From: Chloroflexota bacterium
GTDB lineage: Bacteria; Chloroflexota; Anaerolineae; UBA1429
Length of the DNA: 44,646 nucleotides
Assembly (NCBI GenBank): GCA_019873625.1
Contig: JAIOAW010000022.1
Span: 1-44,646 of the forward strand
Reading direction: 5' to 3'
In this document: piece after piece, positions 1 through 7,873 of the stretch
How positions within the stretch are numbered: the stretch's first letter is position 1
Layout of the letters: each line of letters begins with the position of its first letter
The notes under the pieces: generated by a model
The model's input: the letters and a program-made list of their open reading frames with translations, nothing else
What the model was told of the DNA's origin: nothing
Databases searched by the model: none
Position numbers and translations under genes: made by a program

Positions 1-1
1 C

Positions 2-1075
2 TGGGAAGGGGGATGGCGGGCCTGGGGCGAGGCCAACCCCGAACTCGCTGCCCAATACGATGCCTCTATGCGAAAATCCCTGCCTGATGACCTAGAAAAG
101 CGCCTTCTGGAGGCGCTCGGCGGCAAGGCCGGGGCTACGCGGCGTTTGGGGGGCGAGGCTATGGCGCACATCGCCGCGATGGTGCCGGGCCTAGTGGGCG
201 GCTCAGCGGATTTGGCCCCCTCCACCTCGACCCACCTCAAAGGCTATGGGGATATCGCCAAGGGGCAGTTTTCCGGCCGGAACTTTCACTTTGGCGTGCG
301 CGAGCATGCAATGGGGGCTATCCTCAACGGGATAGCGCTCTACGGGGGGTACATCCCCTTTGGGGCGACGTTCCTCGTCTTTGCGGATTATATGCGCCCG
401 CCCATTCGGCTGGCCTGCCTGATGGGCCTACAGGTGATTTACGTCTTTACGCATGATTCCATCTTTGTGGGGGAAGACGGCCCCACGCACCAGCCGGTGG
501 AACAGATGGCCTCGCTGCGGCTCATCCCAGGGATGACGGTTATCCGCCCGGCGGATGGCGCGGAGGTGGCGGCGGCCTGGGCCTACGCCCTGCGCCACCA
601 GGCGGGGCCGACGGCGCTTATCCTCACGCGCCAGAACGTGCCCGCCATCAAACGGCAGATACCCTTCTCCATCGAGGCCTTCCAGCGGGGCGCCTATATC
701 GTGGCCGAGACGCCGGGCCGCACGCCCGATGTAATCCTCATCGGCACGGGGTCAGAATTGCCCCTGGCCTTGGCCGCACAGGGCGCGTTGGAAGAAAAGG
801 GCTATGCGGTGCGCGTCCTCTCGATGCCCTCGCGGGAGATTTTCCTTCGGCAAGATGCCTCTTACCGCGAAAATCTTCTGCCCCGTACGGCGCGCAAGGT
901 GGTCATCGAAGCGGGGACGGCCTTCGGCTGGGGAGACCTCGCTGGCCCGGAGGCGCTGTTCATCACGCAAGATACGTTCGGCCATTCTGCGCCCTACCAG
1001 GTGCTGGCCGAAAAGTTTGGCTTCACGCCGGAACAAGTCACCCAGCGCATCTTGGGTTGGCTCCAGCAGGCGTAA
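2..1075 (+). CDS. tkt: transketolase, C-terminal part (5' end cut by window)
   Basis: Transketolase, a thiamine-diphosphate enzyme of the non-oxidative pentose phosphate pathway, moves two-carbon ketol units between sugar phosphates. The frame is already open at base 2 and reads WGEANPELAAQYDASMRKSL, typical of the linker before the pyrimidine-binding domain, so the ATG at 68 is internal and the true start lies outside the window. Visible motifs are GGSADLAPSTSTHLK, the FGVREHAMGAILNGIALYGG block carrying the catalytic Glu, FVGEDGPTHQPVEQ, and a C-terminal transketolase domain ending LGWLQQA. The stop is followed by a strong hairpin terminator. Family assignment is certain; the phosphorylating-sugar specificity is assumed from the family. 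Confidence 0.95.
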   Translation, partial: WEGGWRAWGEANPELAAQYDASMRKSLPDDLEKRLLEALGGKAGATRRLGGEAMAHIAAMVPGLVGGSADLAPSTSTHLKGYGDIAKGQFSGRNFHFGVREHAMGAILNGIALYGGYIPFGATFLVFADYMRPPIRLACLMGLQVIYVFTHDSIFVGEDGPTHQPVEQMASLRLIPGMTVIRPADGAEVAAAWAYALRHQAGPTALILTRQNVPAIKRQIPFSIEAFQRGAYIVAETPGRTPDVILIGTGSELPLALAAQGALEEKGYAVRVLSMPSREIFLRQDASYRENLLPRTARKVVIEAGTAFGWGDLAGPEALFITQDTFGHSAPYQVLAEKFGFTPEQVTQRILGWLQQA

Positions 1076-1092
1076 AAGGTTAGAAGGGGCAC

Positions 1093-1124
1093 AAAGGGGC
1101 GGCCGCTTGGCCGCCCCTTTTCCT
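1093..1124. terminator. bidirectional intrinsic terminator between tkt and the MFS gene
   Basis: A perfect 12-bp stem (AAAGGGGCGGCC pairing with GGCCGCCCCTTT) with a GCTT loop lies between two convergent genes, 17 bases after the transketolase stop. The A/T ends of the stem give a T run on either strand, so it can end transcription from both sides. Confidence 0.85.
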
Positions 1125-2331
1125 ACGATGCTTCGGCCGCTTCCATAGCCGAGGCGCTTTCGCGCGCCACGCCCAACCGCCAGAAGGCCAGCGCCCCCAA
1201 AACGCGCACACCCCCCGCGATGAGCAGGGCCAGGCGGATATCGAGCACATCGGCCAGCGTCGTGCCGATCATCGGCCCGATAAAGGCCGTGATGTTCACA
1301 AGGAGCGTATCCACGGCCACAAAGGTGGGGCGTTCCTCCTCCGGCGAGACCTGGAAGAGCGTGTTCGTGAGAAAGACGTCCATCCCCGCCGCAAAGATGC
1401 CCGCCGTGACGGAGGGGATGAGGAGCATCTCTGGGGTGGTGCAGAAGGACGTCGTGAGGGGGTAGAGCGCCACGCCGAGGCAGGAGACCCATAGCCACTT
1501 GCGCATCCATGGCTTGGCGATGAGCCGCCCCAGGGCAAAATACGAACCCACGCTCAAGAGGCGTTCCACGGTGAGGAGGGTGCCGATCCAAGCATCCGAA
1601 CTGCCCAGCGTGCGCACGCGGTAGATGGTGAAAAGGGCCGAGGGCAAGGCCAGGCCCATCCGAAAGATGAACTCGGCGATGGCAAAATGGCGGAAGGAGC
1701 GCGCTCGGCTCACGAGGCGAGCCATCTCGCTCAGGGGCACGCGGCGGCGCCCTTCGGCCAGCCGTTCGGGCGACCTTTTCGGCAGGCGCAAGCGCGAAAG
1801 GCAGTAGATGTTCCCCAACCCGGCTACAGGGGCGCTCACAAAGAGCAATTGATAGTTGAGCGGATAGTGGACGCGGTCGAGCCACTGGCCGGCTAGAAAG
1901 CCCACCCCCGCCCCGACGAGGCCGTGGATGGCCATCCGCGTGCTGATCATCCGGGGGCGCCGTTTCGGGGTGGTTACCATGCCGAGGATCGTCGTGGTGG
2001 CGATGGTCAAGGCCGAGCCGGGGATGGCCATCGCCGTGCGCAAGGCAATGTAAAGATATGGCGCCAGGCCGCTCGGCAAAAAGGGGAGGAGCGCCAGCGC
2101 GGCTAATAAAGACCGCCAGATGAGGCGCGTCCAGTTCGCCGTGCGCACCAGGCTGGCCTGCCGCCGCACAAAGGCCCCGGCGGGGAGGATGGTCAGGATG
2201 GTTACCAAAGCGGGCAGGGAGGTATCCAGCCCCACCATCCAGTTCGGCACGCCCAGGCGCACCAAGAACACGGAGACGAACGACATCGCACCTGCCGACG
2301 AGATCGCCTGAAAAAAGATCTCGGCGTACAT
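1123..2331 (-). CDS. major facilitator superfamily transporter
   Basis: A 402-residue integral membrane protein with about 12 hydrophobic segments in two halves, joined by a basic cytoplasmic loop near residues 200-230 (RLRLPKRSPERLAEGRRR). This is the layout of MFS secondary transporters. The substrate cannot be read from the sequence. The ATG at 2331 has no convincing ribosome binding site. The same frame stays open upstream as plausible protein (ALAKQWGRWRDALRDPRDEL) back past the end of the neighbouring dehydrogenase gene, with no ATG, GTG or TTG in between, so the start is uncertain. It follows the dehydrogenase gene by about 200 bases on the same strand and could share its promoter. Confidence 0.8.
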   Translation of the reverse strand: MYAEIFFQAISSAGAMSFVSVFLVRLGVPNWMVGLDTSLPALVTILTILPAGAFVRRQASLVRTANWTRLIWRSLLAALALLPFLPSGLAPYLYIALRTAMAIPGSALTIATTTILGMVTTPKRRPRMISTRMAIHGLVGAGVGFLAGQWLDRVHYPLNYQLLFVSAPVAGLGNIYCLSRLRLPKRSPERLAEGRRRVPLSEMARLVSRARSFRHFAIAEFIFRMGLALPSALFTIYRVRTLGSSDAWIGTLLTVERLLSVGSYFALGRLIAKPWMRKWLWVSCLGVALYPLTTSFCTTPEMLLIPSVTAGIFAAGMDVFLTNTLFQVSPEEERPTFVAVDTLLVNITAFIGPMIGTTLADVLDIRLALLIAGGVRVLGALAFWRLGVARESASAMEAAEAS

Positions 2332-2531
2332 CGTGCGCTCGTTATGAAGTTCGTCTCGCGGGTCTCGCAGGGCGTCTCGCCAGCGGCCCCACTGCTTGGC
2401 GAGGGCGCTACGGAGAGAAAGGCGACCCTCCGTGGACGAAGGGCGCCTTGTTTCGGCTAGCAGATCATCGCGCGTGGTCAGGGTTCCACACTGGCCCGTT
2501 GTGCGGCCAGCCCTCCTTTGATCGAGATAGG

Positions 2532-3608
2532 TTAGCCCGCCAGGGCGCGCAGATGGGCGCGGATCGCCTCGCCCACCTCTTGCGTGGTGGCGCGGCCCCC
2601 CAGGTCTGGCGTGAGAGCGCGCCCCTCCCGCGTGAGGGCCTCAATGGCCCGGATAATGAGTTGGCCGGCCTCCTCCTGGCCCAGGTGCTCGAGCATCATC
2701 GCGCCGGCCCAAATGGCCGCGATGGGGTTGGCGATGCCCTTGCCGGCGATATCCGGCGCGGAGCCGTGCACCGGCTCAAACAACGAGGGATAGCGCCGTT
2801 CCGGGTTGATGTTCCCGCTCGGCGGGATGCCTAAACTCCCCTGCAAAGCGCCGCCCAGGTCCGTCAAAATATCTCCAAAAAGGTTGGAGGCCACCACCAC
2901 ATCGAGGCTTTCAGGGGCGGTGATGAAACGGGCCGCCAACGCATCCACGTGATATTGCCGGCAGTGCACGTCGGGGTATTCCCGTTGGAGATCGCGGAAC
3001 ACCTCATCCCAAAAGACCATAGCATATTGCCAGGCATTCGATTTCGTGGCGCTCACCAACTCGTGGCGTGGGCGCTTGCGGGCCAGTTCAAACCCATAGC
3101 GGAGCACGCGCTCGACGCCGGCGCGGGTAAAGACGGCCGTTTGGATGGCCACCTCCTCTGGCGTGCCCCGATGGACCCTCCCGCCCACGCCGCTGTATTC
3201 GCCTTCGGTATTTTCGCGGATGCAGATGAAATTGATCTCCTCCGGCCCTTTGAAGCGCAGGGGGCTGGGAATGCCCGGCAGCAGCCGGATGGGCCGCAGG
3301 TTGATATACTGATCGAACGTTTGGCGGATGGGCAAGAGAAGGCCCCAAAGGGAGATGTGGTCGGGCACGGTGGGGAAGCCGACGGCGCCGAAAAGGATCG
3401 CCTCGTAATCTCCCAAGGTGGCAAGTCCGTCGCGGGGCATCATCTCGCCGTGTTCCAGATAATACGTGCACCCCCAGGGGAAGGCATCGAACTGGAGGCG
3501 GAACCCGCCGTGAAGGTCGCTTGCCACCTGCAACGTCGCCACCGCCTCGCGGATCGTCTCGATGCCAATGCCATCGCCGGGGATAACGGCGATGCGATAA
3601 TCCCTCAT
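2532..3608 (-). CDS. isopropylmalate/tartrate/D-malate dehydrogenase family protein
   Basis: A 358-residue NAD-dependent beta-decarboxylating dehydrogenase. It begins RIAVIPGDGIG, carries the substrate-loop ENTEGEYSGVGG, the Lys/Tyr active-site regions, the metal-binding NLFGDILTDLGGALQGSLG, and EPVHGSAPDIAGKGIANP near the C-terminus. The stretch NLRPIRLLPGIPSPL and the lack of the LeuB-type leucine-loop make it closer to tartrate dehydrogenase/decarboxylase or D-malate dehydrogenase than to LeuB. It stands alone, with no leuA, leuC or leuD near. The start at 3608 is chosen because AAGGAGG lies four bases upstream; a start 10 codons earlier has no such site. The exact 2-hydroxyacid substrate is unknown. 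Confidence 0.88.
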   Translation of the reverse strand: MRDYRIAVIPGDGIGIETIREAVATLQVASDLHGGFRLQFDAFPWGCTYYLEHGEMMPRDGLATLGDYEAILFGAVGFPTVPDHISLWGLLLPIRQTFDQYINLRPIRLLPGIPSPLRFKGPEEINFICIRENTEGEYSGVGGRVHRGTPEEVAIQTAVFTRAGVERVLRYGFELARKRPRHELVSATKSNAWQYAMVFWDEVFRDLQREYPDVHCRQYHVDALAARFITAPESLDVVVASNLFGDILTDLGGALQGSLGIPPSGNINPERRYPSLFEPVHGSAPDIAGKGIANPIAAIWAGAMMLEHLGQEEAGQLIIRAIEALTREGRALTPDLGGRATTQEVGEAIRAHLRALAG

Positions 3609-3652
3609 ACGGCCTCCTTTTGGCCCTGTGATGCGCACCGCAAACGGCCTTG

Positions 3653-3681
3653 ATTCTACCCGAAAGGCCAGCCTCCGCCAA
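3653..3681 (-). promoter_or_regulatory. predicted sigma-70 promoter of the dehydrogenase gene
   Basis: On the minus strand TTGGCG (3681-3676) and TAGAAT (3658-3653) are 17 bases apart, 45 bases upstream of the 3608 start. This is read from the sequence by consensus only. Confidence 0.6.
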
Positions 3682-3735
3682 GAGGCTCATTTGCCCGATG
3701 CGCTCCGTTGGAGGATAATCCCCACGTCATAAAAG

Positions 3736-3764
3736 CCTCTCGCAGGTTCCCGGCCTGCGGGAGG
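3736..3764 (+). other. 11-bp hairpin upstream of uppP
   Basis: CCTCTCGCAGG pairs with CCTGCGGGAGG (one G-T pair) across a 7-base loop, ending 31 bases before the uppP GTG start. It may be a 5' leader structure, or simply a hairpin closing leftover sequence between divergent genes; no T run follows. Confidence 0.35.
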
Positions 3765-3795
3765 GTAAGCGAAAATCCGCCACGGAAAGGCAAAA

Positions 3796-4611
3796 GTGCC
3801 CATTCCATTCGCTGCGCTGTGGGGAATCCTCCAAGGGGTAACCGAGTTCCTGCCCGTGAGCAGTTCGGGCCATCTGGCGCTCATCCCCTGGTTGTTCGGC
3901 TGGCCGGTGCCGGGGCTGTTGTTCGACCTTGTGGTGCATGGGGGGACGCTTCTCGCCCTCGTGGCCTACTTTTGGCAGGATGTGAAGGACCTTTTCCTCG
4001 GGGCTTGGGGCCTCCTCCGCACGCGGCGGCTGAACGGCCCCAAGGAGAGGTTGACGGCTTGGGTCCTGGTGAGCGCCGTGCCGGCGGCCGTCTTGGGGGC
4101 CTTGGCAAGCGACTTTGTCGAACGGGCGCTCGGCGCGCCCTGGGTGGTCTCGCTCTTTCTGGCCGTCACGGGGGGCATCTTGTATCTGGCTGAGCGCTTG
4201 GGCCGGCGAACGAGGGCACTCAATACCCTCGGCTGGCGCGATGCGCTGGGAATCGGCTTGGCACAGGCCGTGGCCTTGATGCCGGGCATCTCTCGTTCTG
4301 GCGCGACCATCTCCGCCGGCCTAGCGCGCGGGTTCGAGCGCGAGGCGGCGGCGCGCTTTTCCTTCGTGATGAGCCTGCCCGTCGTCGCCGGGGCGCTCCT
4401 GATGGAGGGCCTTCAGGCCCTGCGGAGCGGGGTGAGCACAACGGCGGGCCTGGGCCTCTTGGTGGGGTTCGCCGTTTCGGCCGCGAGCGGCTACCTAGCG
4501 CTCCGCTTTCTCTTTCGGCACCTGCGCGCGCGCAGCCTGCGCCCGTTCGCCTATTATTGCTGGGCCATAGCCTGCGTGGGGCTGGCGGCCAGCCTCCTGC
4601 GGGGGCTGTGA
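3796..4611 (+). CDS. uppP: undecaprenyl-diphosphatase UppP (BacA)
   Basis: This membrane phosphatase recycles undecaprenyl pyrophosphate to the monophosphate lipid carrier used for peptidoglycan and other envelope glycans, and confers bacitracin tolerance. The 271 residues match the family length. The first signature GILQGVTEFLPVSSSGHL is at residues 10-27 (Glu17, the Ser run and His26), and the second, MPGISRSGATISAGLARG, is in the middle. About eight membrane segments are visible. The start is GTG at 3796 with GGAAAGG seven bases upstream. It ends 10 bases from the convergent glycosyltransferase gene. Confidence 0.95.
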   Translation: MPIPFAALWGILQGVTEFLPVSSSGHLALIPWLFGWPVPGLLFDLVVHGGTLLALVAYFWQDVKDLFLGAWGLLRTRRLNGPKERLTAWVLVSAVPAAVLGALASDFVERALGAPWVVSLFLAVTGGILYLAERLGRRTRALNTLGWRDALGIGLAQAVALMPGISRSGATISAGLARGFEREAAARFSFVMSLPVVAGALLMEGLQALRSGVSTTAGLGLLVGFAVSAASGYLALRFLFRHLRARSLRPFAYYCWAIACVGLAASLLRGL

Positions 4612-4621
4612 AGGGCGAATG

Positions 4622-5803
4622 TCAACGGCGCACCTGCCGCCAGAGAACGGTCTGGCGGCCCGTGAGGTACCGCCACCCGCCGGCGAGGGCCGCCATATGG
4701 AGCATCAAGGCGTAAAAGATCGAGACGGCCCAGCGCCCCACGCGGCCTGGGCGAGCACCGCGCTTGGCGGTAAGAACGCCTCCCACCGCGCCGGCCACCC
4801 AGATCGCCCCCTGCACGGCGGCGCACCCCAGATAAAAGGGGGCGGGTGAAGGCTCGCAGGCCGCGAGGAGAAGGTTCGCCGCGAAAAAGAGGGGGATGAG
4901 CGCCGGCGTCACGATCCACCGTAAAACGCGGTGCGAGGCGTATTGCCACACGATGAGGGGCCGGGCGCGCCAAATTTCCCCCAGGCGAAAGACGGCCTGC
5001 CACCCGCCGGCCGCGTTGCGCACGCGGCGCTCCCATTCAGCGCCCAGGCTCGGCGAGGGAGGCTCCTCGGCCAGCGCCCGAGGTTCATAGGCGATGCGCC
5101 ACCCCTCGGCCACCATCCGCATCGAGGCCACAAAATCATCGAGGAGGATATCCGCCTCCGGCGGAGTGTAAGCCTCTCGTCGCGCCAGCCAAACTTCCCC
5201 CGGCACCCCCATCACCGAGCCAACCGCCCCATCGCACCGCTTGAGAAAGGCCTCATAGCGCCAATAGAGGCCCTCGCCCTGCCCCACGGTGCCGGCGCTT
5301 TGGGCGATGCGCTTGGCGCCGCTCACGCCGCCTACGGCGGGGTCGGCCAGGTGCCGCACCATAGCCCGTAGAGCCTCTGGGGGCAGGGTGCAGTTCGCAT
5401 CGGTAAAAAGCACGGCCTCCGCCGCGATGTGCCCCCAAGCGCGCCGCAAGGCCGCGGCCTTCCCTTGGCGCTCGGGTTGATGCAGCAGGCGCACGCGCGG
5501 ATTGGCGGCGGCATAAGAGGCCACGATTTCGGCAGTGCGGTCGGTCGAGCCATCCGTCACGAGGAGGAGGTCAAGGCAATCGGCAGGGTAATCGAGGGCC
5601 AGGGTGTTTTCGATTTTGCGGGCGATGTCGCGCTCCTCGTTACAGGCAGCGATGAGCACCGTAACGTGCGGCGTCATCTCGGCCTGAGGCAGGGGGCGCG
5701 CTCGAAAGCGCGCCAGGAGCGCGATGGCCAGGGGGTACAGGAGGTAGGCGTAGGCGAGGATCGCCCCCGCGCCCCAAAAGAGGATTAGCCCCACGGTGCG
5801 CAT
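4622..5803 (-). CDS. membrane family 2 glycosyltransferase
   Basis: A 393-residue GT-A fold transferase with one N-terminal membrane segment (residues about 4-30) and a C-terminal membrane region (about 295-375). The catalytic domain starts VTVLIAACNEERDI, has DGS at residues 84-86 for nucleotide binding and the DXD-like FTDANC at about 135, then an acidic LLDDF and a basic EWERRVRNAAGGW region typical of processive or polysaccharide-type GT2 enzymes. AAGGAG sits 4-5 bases before the ATG. It lies 21 bases after iolO on the same strand and is probably transcribed with the inositol operon, although nothing links its function to inositol. Donor and acceptor are unknown. Confidence 0.88.
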   Translation of the reverse strand: MRTVGLILFWGAGAILAYAYLLYPLAIALLARFRARPLPQAEMTPHVTVLIAACNEERDIARKIENTLALDYPADCLDLLLVTDGSTDRTAEIVASYAAANPRVRLLHQPERQGKAAALRRAWGHIAAEAVLFTDANCTLPPEALRAMVRHLADPAVGGVSGAKRIAQSAGTVGQGEGLYWRYEAFLKRCDGAVGSVMGVPGEVWLARREAYTPPEADILLDDFVASMRMVAEGWRIAYEPRALAEEPPSPSLGAEWERRVRNAAGGWQAVFRLGEIWRARPLIVWQYASHRVLRWIVTPALIPLFFAANLLLAACEPSPAPFYLGCAAVQGAIWVAGAVGGVLTAKRGARPGRVGRWAVSIFYALMLHMAALAGGWRYLTGRQTVLWRQVRR

Positions 5804-5824
5804 CGCGCTCCTTGCGAGTGCTCG

Positions 5825-6634
5825 CTAGATGTTCAACCCGCGCAGATGGGCCAGCCCCCGCTGAGCGGCGGTGGCCGCATCGGGCAAGGGCATAAACTCC
5901 CCTGAGATATAGCCCTCATAGCCCGTGCTGTAAAGGGCCTTGAGGATGGAGGCGAAATCGAGGTGCCCCGCGCCGGGGTACCAACGGTTCGAATCGGCCA
6001 CATGAAAGTGATAAATATGCCCTCGGCAGGCGCGAATGCTCTCCTCGATATTCGGCTCTTCGATGTTCATATGGAACGTATCGAGCAGTAGGCCCAAGTT
6101 CGGCGCGCCCACCTCCTCGATGAGGGCCAGGCCCTCGGCGGCCGTGTTGATGAGGGTCGTCTCATAGCGGTTGATGGGTTCGAGGGCGATGCGCACGTTG
6201 CAGCGCGCGGCCTGGGCGCAGCAGTGCCGCAGGGCAGCGATGAGCCATTCCATAGCCTGGTCTCGCCCCACACCGGGCCGCAAGATGCCCCGCAACAGGC
6301 CAATGATGAGGACCGCGCCCGACTGAGCGGCAAAGGGCAGGTGCGCCACGGTGCGAGCGATGGCTGCCTCGCGCACGGCAGGGTCTGGGTCGGTGTAGGA
6401 AAGGCCTTCCTCGCCCCAGGCCTGGCCCGTGCCGATAGCCACGATGTTGAGGCCGTTCGCCTCGGCTATGCGCAAAAGGGCCTCGCCATCTATCAGGGCC
6501 GGGTCGCGGATGGCTAACTCGACGCCATCATACCCCCAGGCGGCCAGGCGCGCCATATTCGCCTCCAGGTCGCCGGTGAGGGCCAGCGCCTTGAACTGCG
6601 CCGGCTGGGTAGAAAGCACGAGGGCAAGTTTCAT
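5825..6634 (-). CDS. iolO: 5-keto-L-gluconate epimerase IolO-like TIM-barrel protein
   Basis: A 269-residue xylose-isomerase-like TIM barrel. Metal-site residues are readable: Glu152 in EPINRYET, Asp185 in LLDTFHMNIEE, His211 in YHFHVADSNRWYPG and Glu246 in ISGEFMPL. The pattern closely resembles Thermotoga maritima TM0416 as I remember it, which converts 5-keto-L-gluconate to D-tagaturonate at the end of that organism's inositol pathway. AGGAGG lies just before the ATG. Genes for the three preceding steps lie directly upstream, which supports the assignment. A generic ketose 3-epimerase role is the alternative, since the same fold also acts on tagatose and ribulose. Confidence 0.85.
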   Translation of the reverse strand: MKLALVLSTQPAQFKALALTGDLEANMARLAAWGYDGVELAIRDPALIDGEALLRIAEANGLNIVAIGTGQAWGEEGLSYTDPDPAVREAAIARTVAHLPFAAQSGAVLIIGLLRGILRPGVGRDQAMEWLIAALRHCCAQAARCNVRIALEPINRYETTLINTAAEGLALIEEVGAPNLGLLLDTFHMNIEEPNIEESIRACRGHIYHFHVADSNRWYPGAGHLDFASILKALYSTGYEGYISGEFMPLPDAATAAQRGLAHLRGLNI

Positions 6635-6731
6635 AGGGCCTCCTGAAGGTACGGCCCTCCCCCGGCGCTAGATCGCTCCCCTTCCCCAAAAGAAGGCAAG
6701 CCATCTGCAGGCCGGGCGAGGGCCGAGCACA

Positions 6732-7862
6732 TCACGAAATATCCGAACTTTGGCCGATTTGCGGCAGGCCGTAGACGGGCTTCCACCCTGGGCTGAGCGG
6801 CTCGCGGAGGTAGGGTTCCATCTCGGCCGCGCTGCGGAGGGTAACCTCCTCCGTGGGCGGCACCGTGCCCGCCGGGAAGGCGGCCAAAATCTCATCGTGC
6901 ACCAGGGTCAAGTAGCGCAAGATGGCCGCCATCGGCCGCTTGGCCTTGTAGGCGGCGGCGCTGCGCGCCTTGCCCACCACGCCCTCGGGCGTAGCCGCGA
7001 TCTCGATGGCAAAATGCCCCTCGCCTTCGCTCCAGCGGCTGGGGCGGCCATAGGGGTCCACCGATTTATCAAAGTGCCCATCCGGCAAATAGTTCTTGCC
7101 CTCGGTATCCACGGCGGCGTTCATATCCACCATCTCGGGGAAGAGGAGCAGGCCGAGGGAGGTTTCTGACTCGTCCGCGTGGACGAAATTCGTCTCCCAC
7201 GCGCCGCCGCGCTCCTTGGTGCGGAAGAATTCGCGCACGGCGCGGTGCCAATCCAACACGCGAAAGATGCCGGGGAGTTGGTAGCGCTTTTGGAACTGCT
7301 GCACGGCCGATTCCAGCACCCACAGTTGGCCGTGGTTGTTGATGATGATCTGCTTGCGGAAGCCATCGTTCCACAGGCCCAGCATCACGTCAATCATCAA
7401 CTCGCGCACCACATTCTCGCGGATGACCACCGTACCCGGCATCCCCATATGATGGTAGGGGTGCGCGCCATACATCAAGGGCGGCAGCGCCAAGTTCACG
7501 GCGGGCAGGCCCTTGCGCACCTGGTAGCGACGCACGCCCTCGACGATGGCGCTCACAAAGAGGGTATCCATCGCCGAGACGGTGTGCTGGCCGTGCAGTT
7601 CGGTGCACCCCACGGGGATAAAGACGATATCATCCTTGCGGCGGTTGGCCTCTAGTTCGTGGCGGATGGTCGTCTGGATGTACGAACCCTTTTTCGCCCA
7701 TTCAATGGGCGAGGGGATGCCGTATTCCGCCAAAATGGCGTCAATCTCGGCGTCGGAGGCCTCCCAAATTTCCTTTTTCAGCCGGCCCACGGCGTTATCT
7801 TCAAAGAACAAATCCGGCTGATCGGTGGGCAAAAACCCAGCAGGGACGCGTTGTTCAGGCAT
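6732..7862 (-). CDS. iolN: 3-dehydro-scyllo-inosose hydrolase IolN (creatininase family)
   Basis: A 376-residue creatininase-fold protein. Family marks are IPVGCTELHGQHTVSAMDT (a Glu and His metal-ligand region, with a changed spacing compared with creatininase), the MYGAHPYHHMGMPGTV loop, IIINNHGQ, and HADESETSLGLLLFP, the latter being the usual HAGexETS-like metal/active segment. In T. maritima the homologous IolN opens the diketo-inositol ring to give 5-keto-L-gluconate. The start at 7862 is chosen for AAGGAG seven bases upstream; an in-frame ATG 26 codons earlier would run back into iolG. It sits 11 bases after iolG. Creatinine as substrate is unlikely given the neighbours. Confidence 0.85.
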   Translation of the reverse strand: MPEQRVPAGFLPTDQPDLFFEDNAVGRLKKEIWEASDAEIDAILAEYGIPSPIEWAKKGSYIQTTIRHELEANRRKDDIVFIPVGCTELHGQHTVSAMDTLFVSAIVEGVRRYQVRKGLPAVNLALPPLMYGAHPYHHMGMPGTVVIRENVVRELMIDVMLGLWNDGFRKQIIINNHGQLWVLESAVQQFQKRYQLPGIFRVLDWHRAVREFFRTKERGGAWETNFVHADESETSLGLLLFPEMVDMNAAVDTEGKNYLPDGHFDKSVDPYGRPSRWSEGEGHFAIEIAATPEGVVGKARSAAAYKAKRPMAAILRYLTLVHDEILAAFPAGTVPPTEEVTLRSAAEMEPYLREPLSPGWKPVYGLPQIGQSSDIS

Positions 7863-7873
7863 AAGGCAACTCC

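Noticed and set aside
2532-3608. Annotation as LeuB
   Set aside because: Motifs and the missing leucine operon fit the tartrate/D-malate branch better; kept as a family-level call.
6732-7862. Creatininase-family gene as creatinine amidohydrolase
   Set aside because: No creatine or sarcosine genes; the surrounding inositol genes and IolN-like motifs fit better.
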